From positions 434,001 through 498,000 of the forward strand of contig JARJHS010000001.1 in the NCBI GenBank assembly GCA_029269725.1: a stretch of DNA of 64,000 nucleotides. The letters run 5' to 3'. This document shows positions 1 through 8,380 of this stretch, piece after piece. Position numbers and translations under genes: made by a program. Numbering within the stretch: position 1 is the first letter of the stretch; every line of letters begins with the position of its first letter. The notes under the pieces were generated by a model. The model did not search any database, was not told where the DNA came from, and saw only the letters and a program-made list of their open reading frames with translations. The DNA comes from Pollutibacter soli (GTDB taxonomy: Bacteria; Bacteroidota; Bacteroidia; Chitinophagales; Chitinophagaceae).

Positions 1-2
1 AT

Positions 3-1067
3 CTGGAAAAAAATCAGTTGAAACATCCGCTGATTGTAACAGATCCCGTTATCGCGGGTCTGCCTTTTTTTAAATCGATCCTGCAGTCGTTGGATAACAA
101 ACGTTTTCGCGTTGATGTATTCAGTGACATCCATAAAAATCCAGTAAAATCTGATGTGTACCGCGGAACAGAGGCCTGGGACGCTTCTCCTCATGATGTG
201 ATTATTGGTATTGGGGGTGGGGCAGCGCTCGATGTTGCAAGAGCAATCGTATTAAGGGTGTATCATCGTGAAGATCTTTTCAAATATGATGATCTTATAG
301 GTGGTGATGTTTATGTAACAGGTGATGTGCCTTGGTTTGTTACGGTTCCCACGACCGCGGGTACCGGTTCAGAGGTTGGGAGAAGCGCGATCATTGCAGA
401 TGATGAAACTCATCAGAAAAAAATCCTGTTTTCCCCAAAACTTATAGCCAGGATTGTTTTTGCAGATCCTGCACTGACGATGGATATACCACCCGCTATA
501 ACAGCGGCTACAGGGATGGATGCGTTGACTCATAATATGGAAGCATATCTCGCGAAAGACTATCACCCTATTTGTGATGGGATCGCGCTGGAAGGAATGC
601 ACCTGATCAGCAGATCGATTGCTGATGCAGTACTCCGGCCAGACATAAAATCCCGTAGTAATATGCTGATGGCAAGTATGATGGGAGCAATTGCATTCCA
701 GAAAGGGTTGGGCGTGGTTCATTCATTGGCTCATCCTATGTCTTCATTGCTGGACACACATCATGGCCTGGCCAATGCAATCAATCTTCCTTATGGTATG
801 CGTTTCAATATTAAAGGCTTTGAAGAGAAATTTTCGCGTATGGCTGAAGCGTTGGGTCTGAAAGAAAAATCAGGCGATGCGGTTGTGGAATATTTGTTCT
901 CACTAAACGAACAATTAGGGATACCCGAAAAACTGCGCGGCGCTGATGTTCAGCAAAAACACCTGGAAATACTCGCTGATCTCGCCTTTGCCGATTTTGC
1001 ACATCCCAATAATCCGAAACCAGTAACCCGGGAAGACTTCCTGAGGCTATACACTGAGGCGCTCTAA
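3..1067 (+). CDS. Iron-containing alcohol dehydrogenase, 5' end outside window
   Basis: NAD(P)-dependent group III (iron-type) alcohol dehydrogenase that interconverts an alcohol and an aldehyde in the cytoplasm. The Rossmann part shows a glycine-rich IGIGGGAALDVARA motif. Metal-ligand motifs follow: Asp and His in GMDALTHNMEAY, then two His in VVHSLAHPMSSLLDTHHG. The frame is open back to base 3 and upstream codons (LEKNQLKHPLIVTDP) fit the family, so the TTG at 18 is not the true start and a few dozen residues are missing. It is followed within 45 bp by the amidotransferase-like gene and then an aldehyde dehydrogenase, so the three probably work in one catabolic route. The substrate cannot be read from the sequence. 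Confidence 0.9.
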   Translation: MEKNQLKHPLIVTDPVIAGLPFFKSILQSLDNKRFRVDVFSDIHKNPVKSDVYRGTEAWDASPHDVIIGIGGGAALDVARAIVLRVYHREDLFKYDDLIGGDVYVTGDVPWFVTVPTTAGTGSEVGRSAIIADDETHQKKILFSPKLIARIVFADPALTMDIPPAITAATGMDALTHNMEAYLAKDYHPICDGIALEGMHLISRSIADAVLRPDIKSRSNMLMASMMGAIAFQKGLGVVHSLAHPMSSLLDTHHGLANAINLPYGMRFNIKGFEEKFSRMAEALGLKEKSGDAVVEYLFSLNEQLGIPEKLRGADVQQKHLEILADLAFADFAHPNNPKPVTREDFLRLYTEAL

Positions 1068-1110
1068 CGTTACACGAAAAACGAACAACGACCAACGAAC
1101 AACGAATACC

Positions 1111-1821
1111 ATGAAGCGCTTAACCATCGGAATAACAGAATGCAGCAAATACGAAAACTATTACAGATGGGTTATTGCAGAGCTTCCGGATATGGAGGTT
1201 ATCAAACTGGATTATAAAAACCCTGATGTTGATGATATTGCCAGATGTCACGGGGTATTGTTATCAGGTGGAGAAGATGTGCATCCTTCTATGTATAACA
1301 AGGCAGAGTATATTAATTATTGTTATGTCGATGATGTAAGTCTTCGAAGAGACGAATTTGAATGGAAGGTGATGACGGTTGCATCGACGAAAAATATTCC
1401 GGTATTGGGAGTTTGCAGGGGGCTTCAATTTGTAAATGTTTTTTTTGGAGGAACCCTTATCCCTGATGTCATCACGTGGGGGAAATTCAATCATTCCAAA
1501 TTGCCGGACGGGCTTGACCGTCATCATCAAATAAAAATTGATCCCACATCTTACCTGTTCAGATTGAGTAACCAGTTGGAATCTTCAGTTAACAGCAATC
1601 ATCATCAATCTGCTGACAAGATTGGTAACGGATTGGTGGTTGCCGCTGTTGCTGAAGACGGGACAGTGGAAGCTATTGAGAAAAAAGACCCCGAACAAAA
1701 CGGATGGATATTTCTGGTACAATGGCATCCCGAAAGGATGTTTGATCAGCAAAGCAAAATGGTGACCGCAGTAAAGCAAAGTTTTATGGATGAAGCCATG
1801 AGGTATGCTTTGAAAGCCTGA
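1111..1821 (+). CDS. Gamma-glutamyl-gamma-aminobutyrate hydrolase-like (peptidase C26)
   Basis: A class I glutamine amidotransferase-like hydrolase of 236 aa. The nucleophile elbow GVCRGLQFVN carries the catalytic Cys near residue 103, and QWHPER near residue 206 supplies His and Glu. No synthetase domain is attached, as in PuuD-type enzymes, which release GABA from gamma-glutamyl-GABA. It sits between an alcohol dehydrogenase and an aldehyde dehydrogenase, 22 bp ahead of the latter, which fits gamma-glutamylated polyamine catabolism. No gamma-glutamyl ligase is visible in the window, so the pathway is an inference. The A-rich spacer before it contains short repeats of ACGAACAACG. Confidence 0.82.
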   Translation: MKRLTIGITECSKYENYYRWVIAELPDMEVIKLDYKNPDVDDIARCHGVLLSGGEDVHPSMYNKAEYINYCYVDDVSLRRDEFEWKVMTVASTKNIPVLGVCRGLQFVNVFFGGTLIPDVITWGKFNHSKLPDGLDRHHQIKIDPTSYLFRLSNQLESSVNSNHHQSADKIGNGLVVAAVAEDGTVEAIEKKDPEQNGWIFLVQWHPERMFDQQSKMVTAVKQSFMDEAMRYALKA

Positions 1822-1843
1822 ACCAAATCAAACGAAATTATTC

Positions 1844-3208
1844 ATGAATATTATAAATCCCGCAACAGGAAAAATCATCACTACCATCCTGGAGGACGAT
1901 CGCGAATCACTGGAAAGAAAACTGGATATTCTCCGTTCAGGTGCTGCATCATGGCGGGAGCTTTCCATCGATGAACGCATTTTAGTTATCAGGAAATTTC
2001 ACCAGTTACTGGAGGAAGATAGGATGGTGATTGCAAAAAGCCTGACCGAAGAAACAGGCAAACCATTATCGCAGGCCGTCAACGAAATCAATGGTGCACG
2101 TACGAGGATCACGTGGTTGTGTGATCATTCAAAGCAGTACCTGTCTGACGAAGTGATGACTGAATCAAAGGACATAATCGAGAAAATTTCTTACGAACCA
2201 TTGGGCGTCATCTGTAATATTTCCGCCTGGAATTATCCGTGGCTGGTTGGAGTAAATGTATGGATACCAGCTCTGCTTGCTGGGAACGGAGTAATGTACA
2301 AGCCTTCAGAATTTGCCACGCTGACAGGCCAGCATGTCGAACGTTTGCTTAAAAAGGCGGGCGTGCCTGATGATGTTTTTCAATTAGCTATCGGTGAAGG
2401 TCATGTTGGCCGCATTCTCACCGACCTGTCCTTTGATGGTTATTACTTCACAGGCTCCTATGCTACCGGACAATCAATTTATGAAGCTGTAGCGAAGAAA
2501 ATGGTTCCCTGTCAGCTTGAACTCGGCGGTAAGGATCCTTTATATGTCACGGATGATATTGAAGATATAAAAGCGATCGCTGCGGGTACTGCCGATGGTG
2601 CATTTTACAATAACGGACAAAGTTGCTGCGCTGTGGAACGTATCTATGTACACGAGAAAGTGTACGATAAGTATGTGGATGAATTTGTAAAGGAAGTTGG
2701 TGGATTTAAAATGGGAGATCCCCAGAGTTCGGGCGTATATATCGGTGCACTAACGCGCAAAGCGCAATTACGTGTGCTTGAAGCGCAGGTAAAAGACGCA
2801 GTTGAAAAAGGTGCAATATTGATGGCAGGCGGAAAAACCGCAGAACGGGAAGGAAATTATTTCGAACCTACAGTATTGCTGAATGTCAATCATGATATGC
2901 TGGTAATGAAAGAAGAGTCATTCGGACCAATCATCGGCATTATGAAAGTAAAGAACGATGATGAAGCGATTGAGTTGATGAATGATACGGAATACGGCCT
3001 CACTGCCGCTGTTTACAGCAGGGATGAAATCCGCGCTCAGCATATCCTGCGAAAGCTGGATGTTGGTACTGGTTACTGGAACTGTTGCGATCGCGTAAGC
3101 GCTGCTGTGCCCTGGAGCGGGCGACATCATTCCGGTTTCGGCGCAACTTTATCACATCAGGGGTTAAGAGCGTTTACAAAGCCAAAGGCCTGGCAGATGA
3201 AACGTTAA
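1844..3208 (+). CDS. NAD(P)-dependent aldehyde dehydrogenase
   Basis: Aldehyde dehydrogenase superfamily, 454 aa, oxidising an aldehyde to the acid. Visible motifs are the cofactor-binding FTGSYATGQ (about 203-210), the general base Glu226 in ELGGKDP and the nucleophile Cys261 in NNGQSCCAVERI. ISAWNYPW near 126-133 is the usual oxyanion Asn region. The protein is slightly shorter than the typical 470-490 aa, with a compact N-terminus. The closest functional classes would be succinate-semialdehyde, betaine-aldehyde or gamma-glutamylaminobutyraldehyde dehydrogenases. Last gene of the operon; its stop codon lies inside the hairpin at 3200-3228. Confidence 0.9.
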   Translation: MNIINPATGKIITTILEDDRESLERKLDILRSGAASWRELSIDERILVIRKFHQLLEEDRMVIAKSLTEETGKPLSQAVNEINGARTRITWLCDHSKQYLSDEVMTESKDIIEKISYEPLGVICNISAWNYPWLVGVNVWIPALLAGNGVMYKPSEFATLTGQHVERLLKKAGVPDDVFQLAIGEGHVGRILTDLSFDGYYFTGSYATGQSIYEAVAKKMVPCQLELGGKDPLYVTDDIEDIKAIAAGTADGAFYNNGQSCCAVERIYVHEKVYDKYVDEFVKEVGGFKMGDPQSSGVYIGALTRKAQLRVLEAQVKDAVEKGAILMAGGKTAEREGNYFEPTVLLNVNHDMLVMKEESFGPIIGIMKVKNDDEAIELMNDTEYGLTAAVYSRDEIRAQHILRKLDVGTGYWNCCDRVSAAVPWSGRHHSGFGATLSHQGLRAFTKPKAWQMKR

Positions 3209-3228
3209 ACGTGGAAAGTTTAACGTTT
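3200..3228. terminator. Bidirectional hairpin between convergent genes
   Basis: Perfect 11-bp inverted repeat AAACGTTAAAC / GTTTAACGTTT with a 7-nt loop. It spans the stop codon of the aldehyde dehydrogenase on the plus strand and that of cutC on the minus strand, so one hairpin probably ends both transcripts. A further partial copy (GACGTTTAACG) follows at 3229-3239. Confidence 0.6.
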
Positions 3229-3954
3229 GACGTTTAACGCTTCAACCATCGCTTTCACTTCTTTCTCATCAGCAATATAAACATTGCCATAATCAGAGAT
3301 TTCCGGATTAAGATACAGCACGGGATTCGGCATGGCCCGGCGTGCAGATGAATGGAACTCACGGGCACCGGTATGCGCCATCAACTCAGCAATGTTGGAT
3401 GAATTAACCCCGGCACCTGGCATAACAATGATTCGTCCACCAGCTTGTTCAACAAGTTTCTTTAAAGTTTCAGCACCTGTTGGAGCGCCTGATTTTTGAC
3501 CGGATGTAAGTACTCTTTCGCAGCCGACGTTGATCAGTTCTTCCAAAGCTTTGAATGCATCGGGAGCTGCATCGATTACACGGTTGCTCGTTACACCCAT
3601 CGGCCAGGCAAGTTCAACAACCTTCTTCATCCGGTCAACATCAATTTCACTATTGATCTTCTGAATCCCGACAGATATACCATTGCAGCCCAATTCCTTG
3701 CAAACCCGGATATCATCCAGCAGAATTTTAAACTCATCATCAGAGTAAAAATAATTGCCGGAGCGTGGCCGCAGGATAGGGTAGAGATCAATAGAGATTT
3801 TTTCCCTTGCGAGTTTTATTGTTCCATAGCTGGGTGTTGTACCTCCTTCGATCGGGTTATCACAAAGCTCCACACGTTTTGCACCGGCACGTTCCGCAAT
3901 AATACAGGACTGGACATGAAATGCACAGACTTCAAGTATCGCTTGATCACTCAT
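3220..3954 (-). CDS. cutC: CutC family protein
   Basis: CutC family TIM-barrel protein, 244 aa, the normal family length. Motifs include the opening LEVCAFHVQSCIIAERAGAKRVELCDN and the glycine-rich MPGAGVNSSNIAELM near the C-terminus, with EFHSSAR after it. The family was named for copper homeostasis in E. coli, but later work questioned a direct copper role, so the function remains open. A copper-dependent nos operon lies elsewhere in the window, though nothing links the two. It starts at ATG 3954, 9 bp after the asparaginase gene, so both are probably cotranscribed. Confidence 0.88.
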   Translation of the reverse strand: MSDQAILEVCAFHVQSCIIAERAGAKRVELCDNPIEGGTTPSYGTIKLAREKISIDLYPILRPRSGNYFYSDDEFKILLDDIRVCKELGCNGISVGIQKINSEIDVDRMKKVVELAWPMGVTSNRVIDAAPDAFKALEELINVGCERVLTSGQKSGAPTGAETLKKLVEQAGGRIIVMPGAGVNSSNIAELMAHTGAREFHSSARRAMPNPVLYLNPEISDYGNVYIADEKEVKAMVEALNVKR

Positions 3955-3963
3955 AAGATATTT

Positions 3964-4977
3964 TCAGAAATGACTTTTAGATGGAAGGACAGTATTTTCT
4001 TTTTCAGACCTGACTGCATAACTGAATCCGGGTTGCAGTGCGAATGCGCCTGATTCTCCTTTTTTGTTTATGGCCAGAAAGCCCACCTGTATCTCTTTTG
4101 CTTTTTGCGGACTACGTTTAAGGATACGCGAAACCGCTTCCTTGCAGGCATTCTGCGGATTTAATCCCTGTCGCATCAGTTCGACAACAAGATGAGAACC
4201 GACAATCCTGATCACTTCTTCACCCAGGCCTGTTGAAGTAGCCGCACCAATTTCATTATCGACATATAAGCCAGCGCCAATGATGGGAGAATCGCCCACG
4301 CGCCCATGCATTTTGTAGGCAAGTCCGCTGGTAGTGCATGCTCCAGCGAGGTCGCCGTTTGCATCAATGCAGATCATCCCGATGGTATCATGATTGTCTT
4401 TTCCACCCGGTAGAGAATCAGATTTATACAATTTGTTTTCGATATTGATGCCAGGCTTATAATTCGAAGTCTTCAGCCATTCCTGCCAGTCTTTTTTACT
4501 TTTTTCCGTGAGCAGGTTCGTTTTGGTAAATCCGTTTGCGAGTGCAAATTCGAGTGCTCCATCACCGACCAATACCACATGTGGCGTTTTCTCCATCACC
4601 ATCCTGGCAACAGAGATCGGATGCTTTATATACTCGAGACACATGACAGATCCGCAACGATATTGTGCGTCCATAATACATGCATCCAGTGTAACACGGC
4701 CATCACGATCCGGCAAACCACCATAGCCCACGCTTTGATTATTTTCATCGGCTTCAGCAACCTTCACTCCTGCTTCAACTGCATCAAGCGATGAGCCCTT
4801 TTTCGACAGGATTTCCCAGGCAGCTGCATTGGCAGCTTTTCCAAAATCCCATGTAGAAACTACCAATGGCTTTTGTCCAGTGGCACCTGATTTTAATTTC
4901 GCTGATAGTGATGAGGAGCCTATAATGGCTGCAGAACCAAGTACTGTATGCTGAATAAACTTTCTCCTGTTGGACAT
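3964..4977 (-). CDS. N4-(beta-N-acetylglucosaminyl)-L-asparaginase, Tat-exported
   Basis: An N-terminal nucleophile hydrolase of the isoaspartyl peptidase/asparaginase type, closest to aspartylglucosaminidase. It would cleave the GlcNAc-Asn bond of N-glycopeptides. The self-cleavage site is in DNHDTIGMICID, where Thr about residue 198 becomes the new N-terminus. The later motifs TTSGLAYKMHGRVGDSPI and GAATSTGLGEEVIRIVGSH fit the glycosylasparaginase subgroup. The leader MSNRRKFIQHTVLGSAAII resembles a twin-arginine signal, so export is likely. I chose ATG 4977 over a TTG at 4986. It probably shares a transcript with cutC. Confidence 0.87.
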   Translation of the reverse strand: MSNRRKFIQHTVLGSAAIIGSSSLSAKLKSGATGQKPLVVSTWDFGKAANAAAWEILSKKGSSLDAVEAGVKVAEADENNQSVGYGGLPDRDGRVTLDACIMDAQYRCGSVMCLEYIKHPISVARMVMEKTPHVVLVGDGALEFALANGFTKTNLLTEKSKKDWQEWLKTSNYKPGINIENKLYKSDSLPGGKDNHDTIGMICIDANGDLAGACTTSGLAYKMHGRVGDSPIIGAGLYVDNEIGAATSTGLGEEVIRIVGSHLVVELMRQGLNPQNACKEAVSRILKRSPQKAKEIQVGFLAINKKGESGAFALQPGFSYAVRSEKENTVLPSKSHF

Positions 4978-5081
4978 AAGGTTCAATTTAAGTTCATGGG
5001 TATGAAAAACCGGTTAAAACTAAGAGAAAAATATCTACCGGCCATAAGCTGATTAAAGAGCCAGGAGGCAGGAGATGGGAG

Positions 5082-5106
5082 CCTGCCTGCCGGCCGGCAG
5101 GGCAGG
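5082..5106. repeat. GC-rich palindrome of the CCTGCC-GGCAGG type
   Basis: A near-palindrome containing the perfect core CTGCCGGCCGGCAG (5087-5100), flanked by CCTGC / GCAGG. It is much more GC-rich than its surroundings. On the minus strand it translates as PAGRQAG, a spurious peptide often seen in Bacteroidota annotations where this repeat occurs, so no gene is called here. Confidence 0.55.
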
Positions 5107-5150
5107 AGAGAACAGCCCTTGCATGTTCGAGTCTATTGAGAATACTTCGC

Positions 5151-5185
5151 AAATAAAAAATGCCGGTAGTTGTCGCTACCAGCAT
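5151..5185 (-). terminator. Rho-independent terminator of the Hsp20 gene
   Basis: On the minus strand ATGCTGGTAG pairs with CTACCGGCAT (one mismatch) across a 6-nt loop, followed by TTTTTTATTT. It lies 24 bp downstream of the Hsp20 stop codon. Confidence 0.65.
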
Positions 5186-5208
5186 TGGCTCTTTTGTATT
5201 TCAACTGA

Positions 5209-5655
5209 TCAATAAACGGCGATTTTACAATACCGGTTCTCTGAACGGGATTGATGTTTCGTGATAACCATTCTTAATACACCGTCAGCATACTCTGCGC
5301 TTAAAAATTCAGGATCTGCCGATTCCGGAAGGTGTATCTGCCGGATAAAACAAGCTGGCGGATGATTCGTGAACGGTGAAAGCCGGGGAGCTTCTTTCTC
5401 CACATTCGGATTTCGGATATCCGCGATAGTTAGTACGTTATCACTGGCCGTCACAAGAAAATCCTCACGCTTCATACCGGGAAGGGTTACATCGATTGAA
5501 ATGCCCGTTTCAGATTCATGGATCACTATAGGTAATTTCTTCCACAAACCAGTAGTCATCTGATCATCGCCTTCGATGATCTCCCGCTGGTCTGCCGGAT
5601 GCACGAAATGTCCCGGATAGCTTTGATCGTTGAGATTGGTAAATGTGGATTTCAT
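5209..5655 (-). CDS. Hsp20/alpha-crystallin small heat-shock protein
   Basis: Small heat-shock protein of 148 aa with an alpha-crystallin domain from about residue 45 to the end. Visible parts are ISIDVTLPGMKREDFLVTASDNVLTI and, near the C-terminus, the characteristic ADGVLRMVITK. It would act as an ATP-independent holdase for unfolding proteins in the cytoplasm. The usual C-terminal IxI-type motif may be represented by the final IAVY but is not clear. It stands alone, with a good terminator downstream. Confidence 0.88.
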   Translation of the reverse strand: MKSTFTNLNDQSYPGHFVHPADQREIIEGDDQMTTGLWKKLPIVIHESETGISIDVTLPGMKREDFLVTASDNVLTIADIRNPNVEKEAPRLSPFTNHPPACFIRQIHLPESADPEFLSAEYADGVLRMVITKHQSRSENRYCKIAVY

Positions 5656-5860
5656 AATCGAATTTCATTATGGCAATATGGATATTTACTGCCACAACTG
5701 TGCCAATCCCTTCGTTCTGCTAAAGGTGCAGAAAAAACTAATGCTCAGTGCTCTGCGTTCTATGTCTGAAGAAAAGTTTGAACATCAAAAAACTGACATT
5801 AAGTAATGATCCCTGGTATATTTTCGATTAATCGTTAATGCAAAATTGCGGAATAAACAA

Positions 5861-5880
5861 GCCGACCTTTTCGGGTCGGC
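5861..5880 (-). terminator. Hairpin downstream of the gene at 5895
   Basis: GCCGACC / GGGTCGGC stem around a short T-rich loop, located 14 bp after the stop codon of the minus-strand gene. The run after it on the minus strand (TTGTTTATT) is only moderately T-rich. Confidence 0.55.
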
Positions 5881-5894
5881 CTGTAGAAGAAATG

Positions 5895-6335
5895 CTATGG
5901 TTTATTCGGCTCTGAAGGTTTTGTTGGATCTGCACTCTCGGTATGCTTCATCGGCCATGCTTTATCATATTTCAATTCCTGGTTGGTGCTCACATCCATC
6001 CACTGTTTACCACGTTTGGAAACTTTTGTGTCGTTCAATTTATAAACACCATCTTTTTGAGTTAACATGTTGTTTACGATATATCCCTGGGAGGAAACAG
6101 TATCTCCTGTTTGTGTATTGACGAAAAAGTCCACAGGTAAACCTGAACTTTTGTTTACAACCATACCCGTTATAGAATCCAGCCGGAGGTTTAATGGATC
6201 ACCCGTCTTAATATCCTTATAGTAATTTAAACTGGTTTTTGACTTATCCGTCGGCTTTGATTTGTCGGTGATCTGTGCGTTGGTGCTGACTGAAATCAGA
6301 ACGATTACACCAGCAGACATTATCAGCTTTTTCAT
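5895..6335 (-). CDS. Secreted hypothetical protein
   Basis: 146 aa with an N-terminal signal peptide (MKKLIMSAGVIVLISVSTNAQ, cleavage after NAQ). The mature part is hydrophilic. DLRLDSITGMVVNKSSG and VDFFVNTQTGDTV look like two related short strands with a Thr-Gly turn, and the C-terminus is rich in Pro, Lys and Ser. I do not recognise the family. It is monocistronic, between its own terminator and a divergent gene for a lysine-rich protein, and is probably periplasmic or outer-membrane associated. Confidence 0.7.
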   Translation of the reverse strand: MKKLIMSAGVIVLISVSTNAQITDKSKPTDKSKTSLNYYKDIKTGDPLNLRLDSITGMVVNKSSGLPVDFFVNTQTGDTVSSQGYIVNNMLTQKDGVYKLNDTKVSKRGKQWMDVSTNQELKYDKAWPMKHTESADPTKPSEPNKP

Positions 6336-6477
6336 AATTGCGTTTTGTGGTTAGGTAATTGATTTATCATGCAGATAGATGCAAAACATGTTCCCAACCC
6401 CGTTGCAGGTGTACAAAAATTTGCTAAAACCGAGCTATGGCACAAGCATTGCAAAAACAAATAAAAAACAACACAAC

Positions 6478-6870
6478 ATGCCCAGATATTCAAAAAAAGC
6501 AGGAAACAAAGTCGAGAAAGTGATGCATGAAATGAAAGAAGGCAAACTAAAAAGTGGGAGAAGCGGAAAAAAAGTAACCAGTCGTAAACAAGCCATTGCA
6601 ATAGGCCTTTCTGAGGCCAGGAAATCAGGTGCAAAAGTCCCCAAAAAAGCGATTTCCAAAAAATCCGCTCCCAAAAAAGCAGGCAGGAAGTCAGCTACAA
6701 AAAAATCAGCAACAAAAAGGGCAACCACTAAGAATTCCTCACAACGATCAACAGCAGGATCTTCGACTACAAAACGTGTTGCAAAAAAATCACCAGGAAA
6801 AAGAGCGGCTAAGAAGTCAGCATCTAAGCAAACGAGAACAAAATCTGCTGGCAGAAGAAGATCAGGATAA
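6478..6870 (+). CDS. DUF6496 protein with histone-H1-like lysine-rich tail
   Basis: 130 aa starting at ATG 6478 with MPRYSKKAGNKVEKVMHEM. The first 57 residues fit the DUF6496 family (KSGRSGKKVTSRKQAIAI, then LSEARKSGAKVPKK). The rest is low-complexity Lys/Ala/Ser/Arg with repeated KKSA, KRA and TKKS units, as in bacterial histone H1-like proteins that bind DNA. A longer frame from 6379 is open, but its first 33 residues do not look like protein. DNA or RNA binding is inferred from composition only. Confidence 0.78.
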   Translation: MPRYSKKAGNKVEKVMHEMKEGKLKSGRSGKKVTSRKQAIAIGLSEARKSGAKVPKKAISKKSAPKKAGRKSATKKSATKRATTKNSSQRSTAGSSTTKRVAKKSPGKRAAKKSASKQTRTKSAGRRRSG

Positions 6871-6901
6871 TCGTAATTGATCCCTTCATTTAAAGTAGTA
6901 A

Positions 6902-6925
6902 GGCCGGCTGATTGCTGGTCTTTTT
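6902..6925 (+). terminator. Terminator of the lysine-rich protein gene
   Basis: Stem GGCCGGC / GCTGGTC with two G-T pairs and loop TGATT, followed by five T. It lies 31 bp after the stop codon. Confidence 0.65.
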
Positions 6926-6964
6926 AATATCAATCACTCAGCAATTAATGATGTAATCAATCAG

Positions 6965-7000
6965 TTAAAAAGCATTCAGCCACCTCAATGGGTGGCTGAA
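6965..7000 (-). terminator. Terminator of the YciF-like gene
   Basis: Stem TTCAGCCACC / GGTGGCTGAA with a 6-nt loop. On the minus strand it is followed by TGCTTTTTAAC, 25 bp past the stop of the gene at 7025. Confidence 0.7.
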
Positions 7001-7024
7001 CGAATATAATACTGATACAGATTA

Positions 7025-7609
7025 TTATTCTTCTTCAGAAGATCCTTCCTGTTCAGCTTCCCAGTTGATATCATTTTCGGCGATTTCAGAAAGATCCGCA
7101 TCGGTTTGCTTTTCTTCCTCCAATGTCGCAGCAAGAATTTTTGCAGCATCATCGCGGCCCATAGTTATCGCCAGTTGTACGAGACCTCCATAAGTAGCGA
7201 TTTCATAATGTTCAACTTTTTGGGCGGCCATAATGATGCCAACATCGCGGGTCATGCTGCCTTCTTCAGTTTCTTCAACGATGGAATCACCTTCTTTAAT
7301 CAGGCCTTCCATTGCATCACATTTTTTAGCCTGAGGCTTTTCGCCTAATATTTCGAATACCTGTTCAAGACGGTTTACATGCTCCTCGGTTTGGGTAAGA
7401 TGTGCCTCGATTGCAGACTGCAATTCTTCTGTAGTGGCAGCTTCCTGCATTTTTGGCAACGCTTTAGTTAATGCTTTTTCAGCCCAGTAGATGTCTTTCA
7501 GCGAATCCATAAAATATTTTTCCAGCTGTGAATGTCCACGTACGGGCTCTCTCTTGATTGATGGTTTTTTGGCTTTGCTTTTAGCAGTCCCAGATTTAGC
7601 ATTTGGCAT
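7025..7609 (-). CDS. YciF/DUF892 ferritin-like protein
   Basis: A ferritin-like four-helix protein of the DUF892 (YciF) family, 194 aa. Helices include YFMDSLKDIYWAEKALTKAL and EELQSAIEAHLTQTEEHVNRL, and the set of Glu and His residues (IYWAEKAL, TEEHVNRLEQVF, KVEHYEIATYGG) fits a di-metal centre. It is linked to stress responses in enterobacteria. The start is ATG 7609 (MPNAKSGTAKSKAKK); codons upstream to 7693 are open but not protein-like. The first 25 residues are Lys-rich and probably disordered, and the last six are acidic. Confidence 0.85.
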   Translation of the reverse strand: MPNAKSGTAKSKAKKPSIKREPVRGHSQLEKYFMDSLKDIYWAEKALTKALPKMQEAATTEELQSAIEAHLTQTEEHVNRLEQVFEILGEKPQAKKCDAMEGLIKEGDSIVEETEEGSMTRDVGIIMAAQKVEHYEIATYGGLVQLAITMGRDDAAKILAATLEEEKQTDADLSEIAENDINWEAEQEGSSEEE

Positions 7610-7926
7610 AATCGTAAATTTTGAGAATGTTAGGAATTTTGAAAAGGATATCAACAAAACACATGCCCCGCGCAATGCAAAAAGGGTTATCAATAAACTG
7701 AGAAAATTCCCGGGAAAAAGAAAGTTGTTTTGTTTGGGTTAAGGATATAAAGAGTTAAACAATGCAAATATTAAAAACGAATAAGAAGTAACCCGTACTA
7801 TTTGAGGTGTGTAAGAAAAGTAAATCAAATAAAAGAGGATCTATTTCTAACTCATTCACTGAGCAAAAATTCCACTGCTGTACTGTGGTAACCATAAAAT
7901 ATGTGAAAGGCCTCTACAGTAAAACA

Positions 7927-8181
7927 TCAGAAATAATCGAATTTCTTCGGCTTCAAAAACGCAACAGGCGGTTCAGGGAGGAGCATTGGCCGCTCAATTT
8001 TCTTTATCTCGACAATTGTCTCCTCTTCTATGAAATGTTTTATTTCAAAAGTCGCCTCTGAAAAGACTTTCAGATGATGCAAAGTTGTCGACACAATTTT
8101 GTTTGTTGATTCGGACTTGATTGGTCTCAGAAAAGTTTTTTCAGGGACCAGCCGGGATATATGTGTTTCAGAAAGCAGCAT
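7927..8181 (-). CDS. Small hypothetical protein, doubtful
   Basis: 84-aa frame starting with MLLSETHISRLVPEKTF and ending PVAFLKPKKFDYF. It starts with ATG and has balanced composition, but no signal peptide, domain or partner gene. It lies at the edge of a 1.5-kb region that otherwise looks decayed. It may be a real small protein or a chance frame. Confidence 0.35.
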   Translation of the reverse strand: MLLSETHISRLVPEKTFLRPIKSESTNKIVSTTLHHLKVFSEATFEIKHFIEEETIVEIKKIERPMLLPEPPVAFLKPKKFDYF

Positions 8182-8380
8182 GAATAATGATTTTAAAAAA
8201 TCATACCGACCCCAATGAAAATCAAGCTATTTAAAAAAAAAGTGTCGGTGTAAATGGGGTGTATGTAGACGTCAATCTCCGGGCCAAACCAGCTGAATAT
8301 TTTGTTCTTAACAAAACATTCTAAATGGTTGTCTATACAAAATTTCAGTTTCTCAAAACCTGGAAAAAGAGTTACTGGTT

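Noticed and set aside
4994-5185. 63-aa minus-strand frame containing CPAGRQAG
   Set aside because: The peptide comes from the GC-rich palindrome at 5082-5106 and a terminator hairpin; no other protein-like feature.
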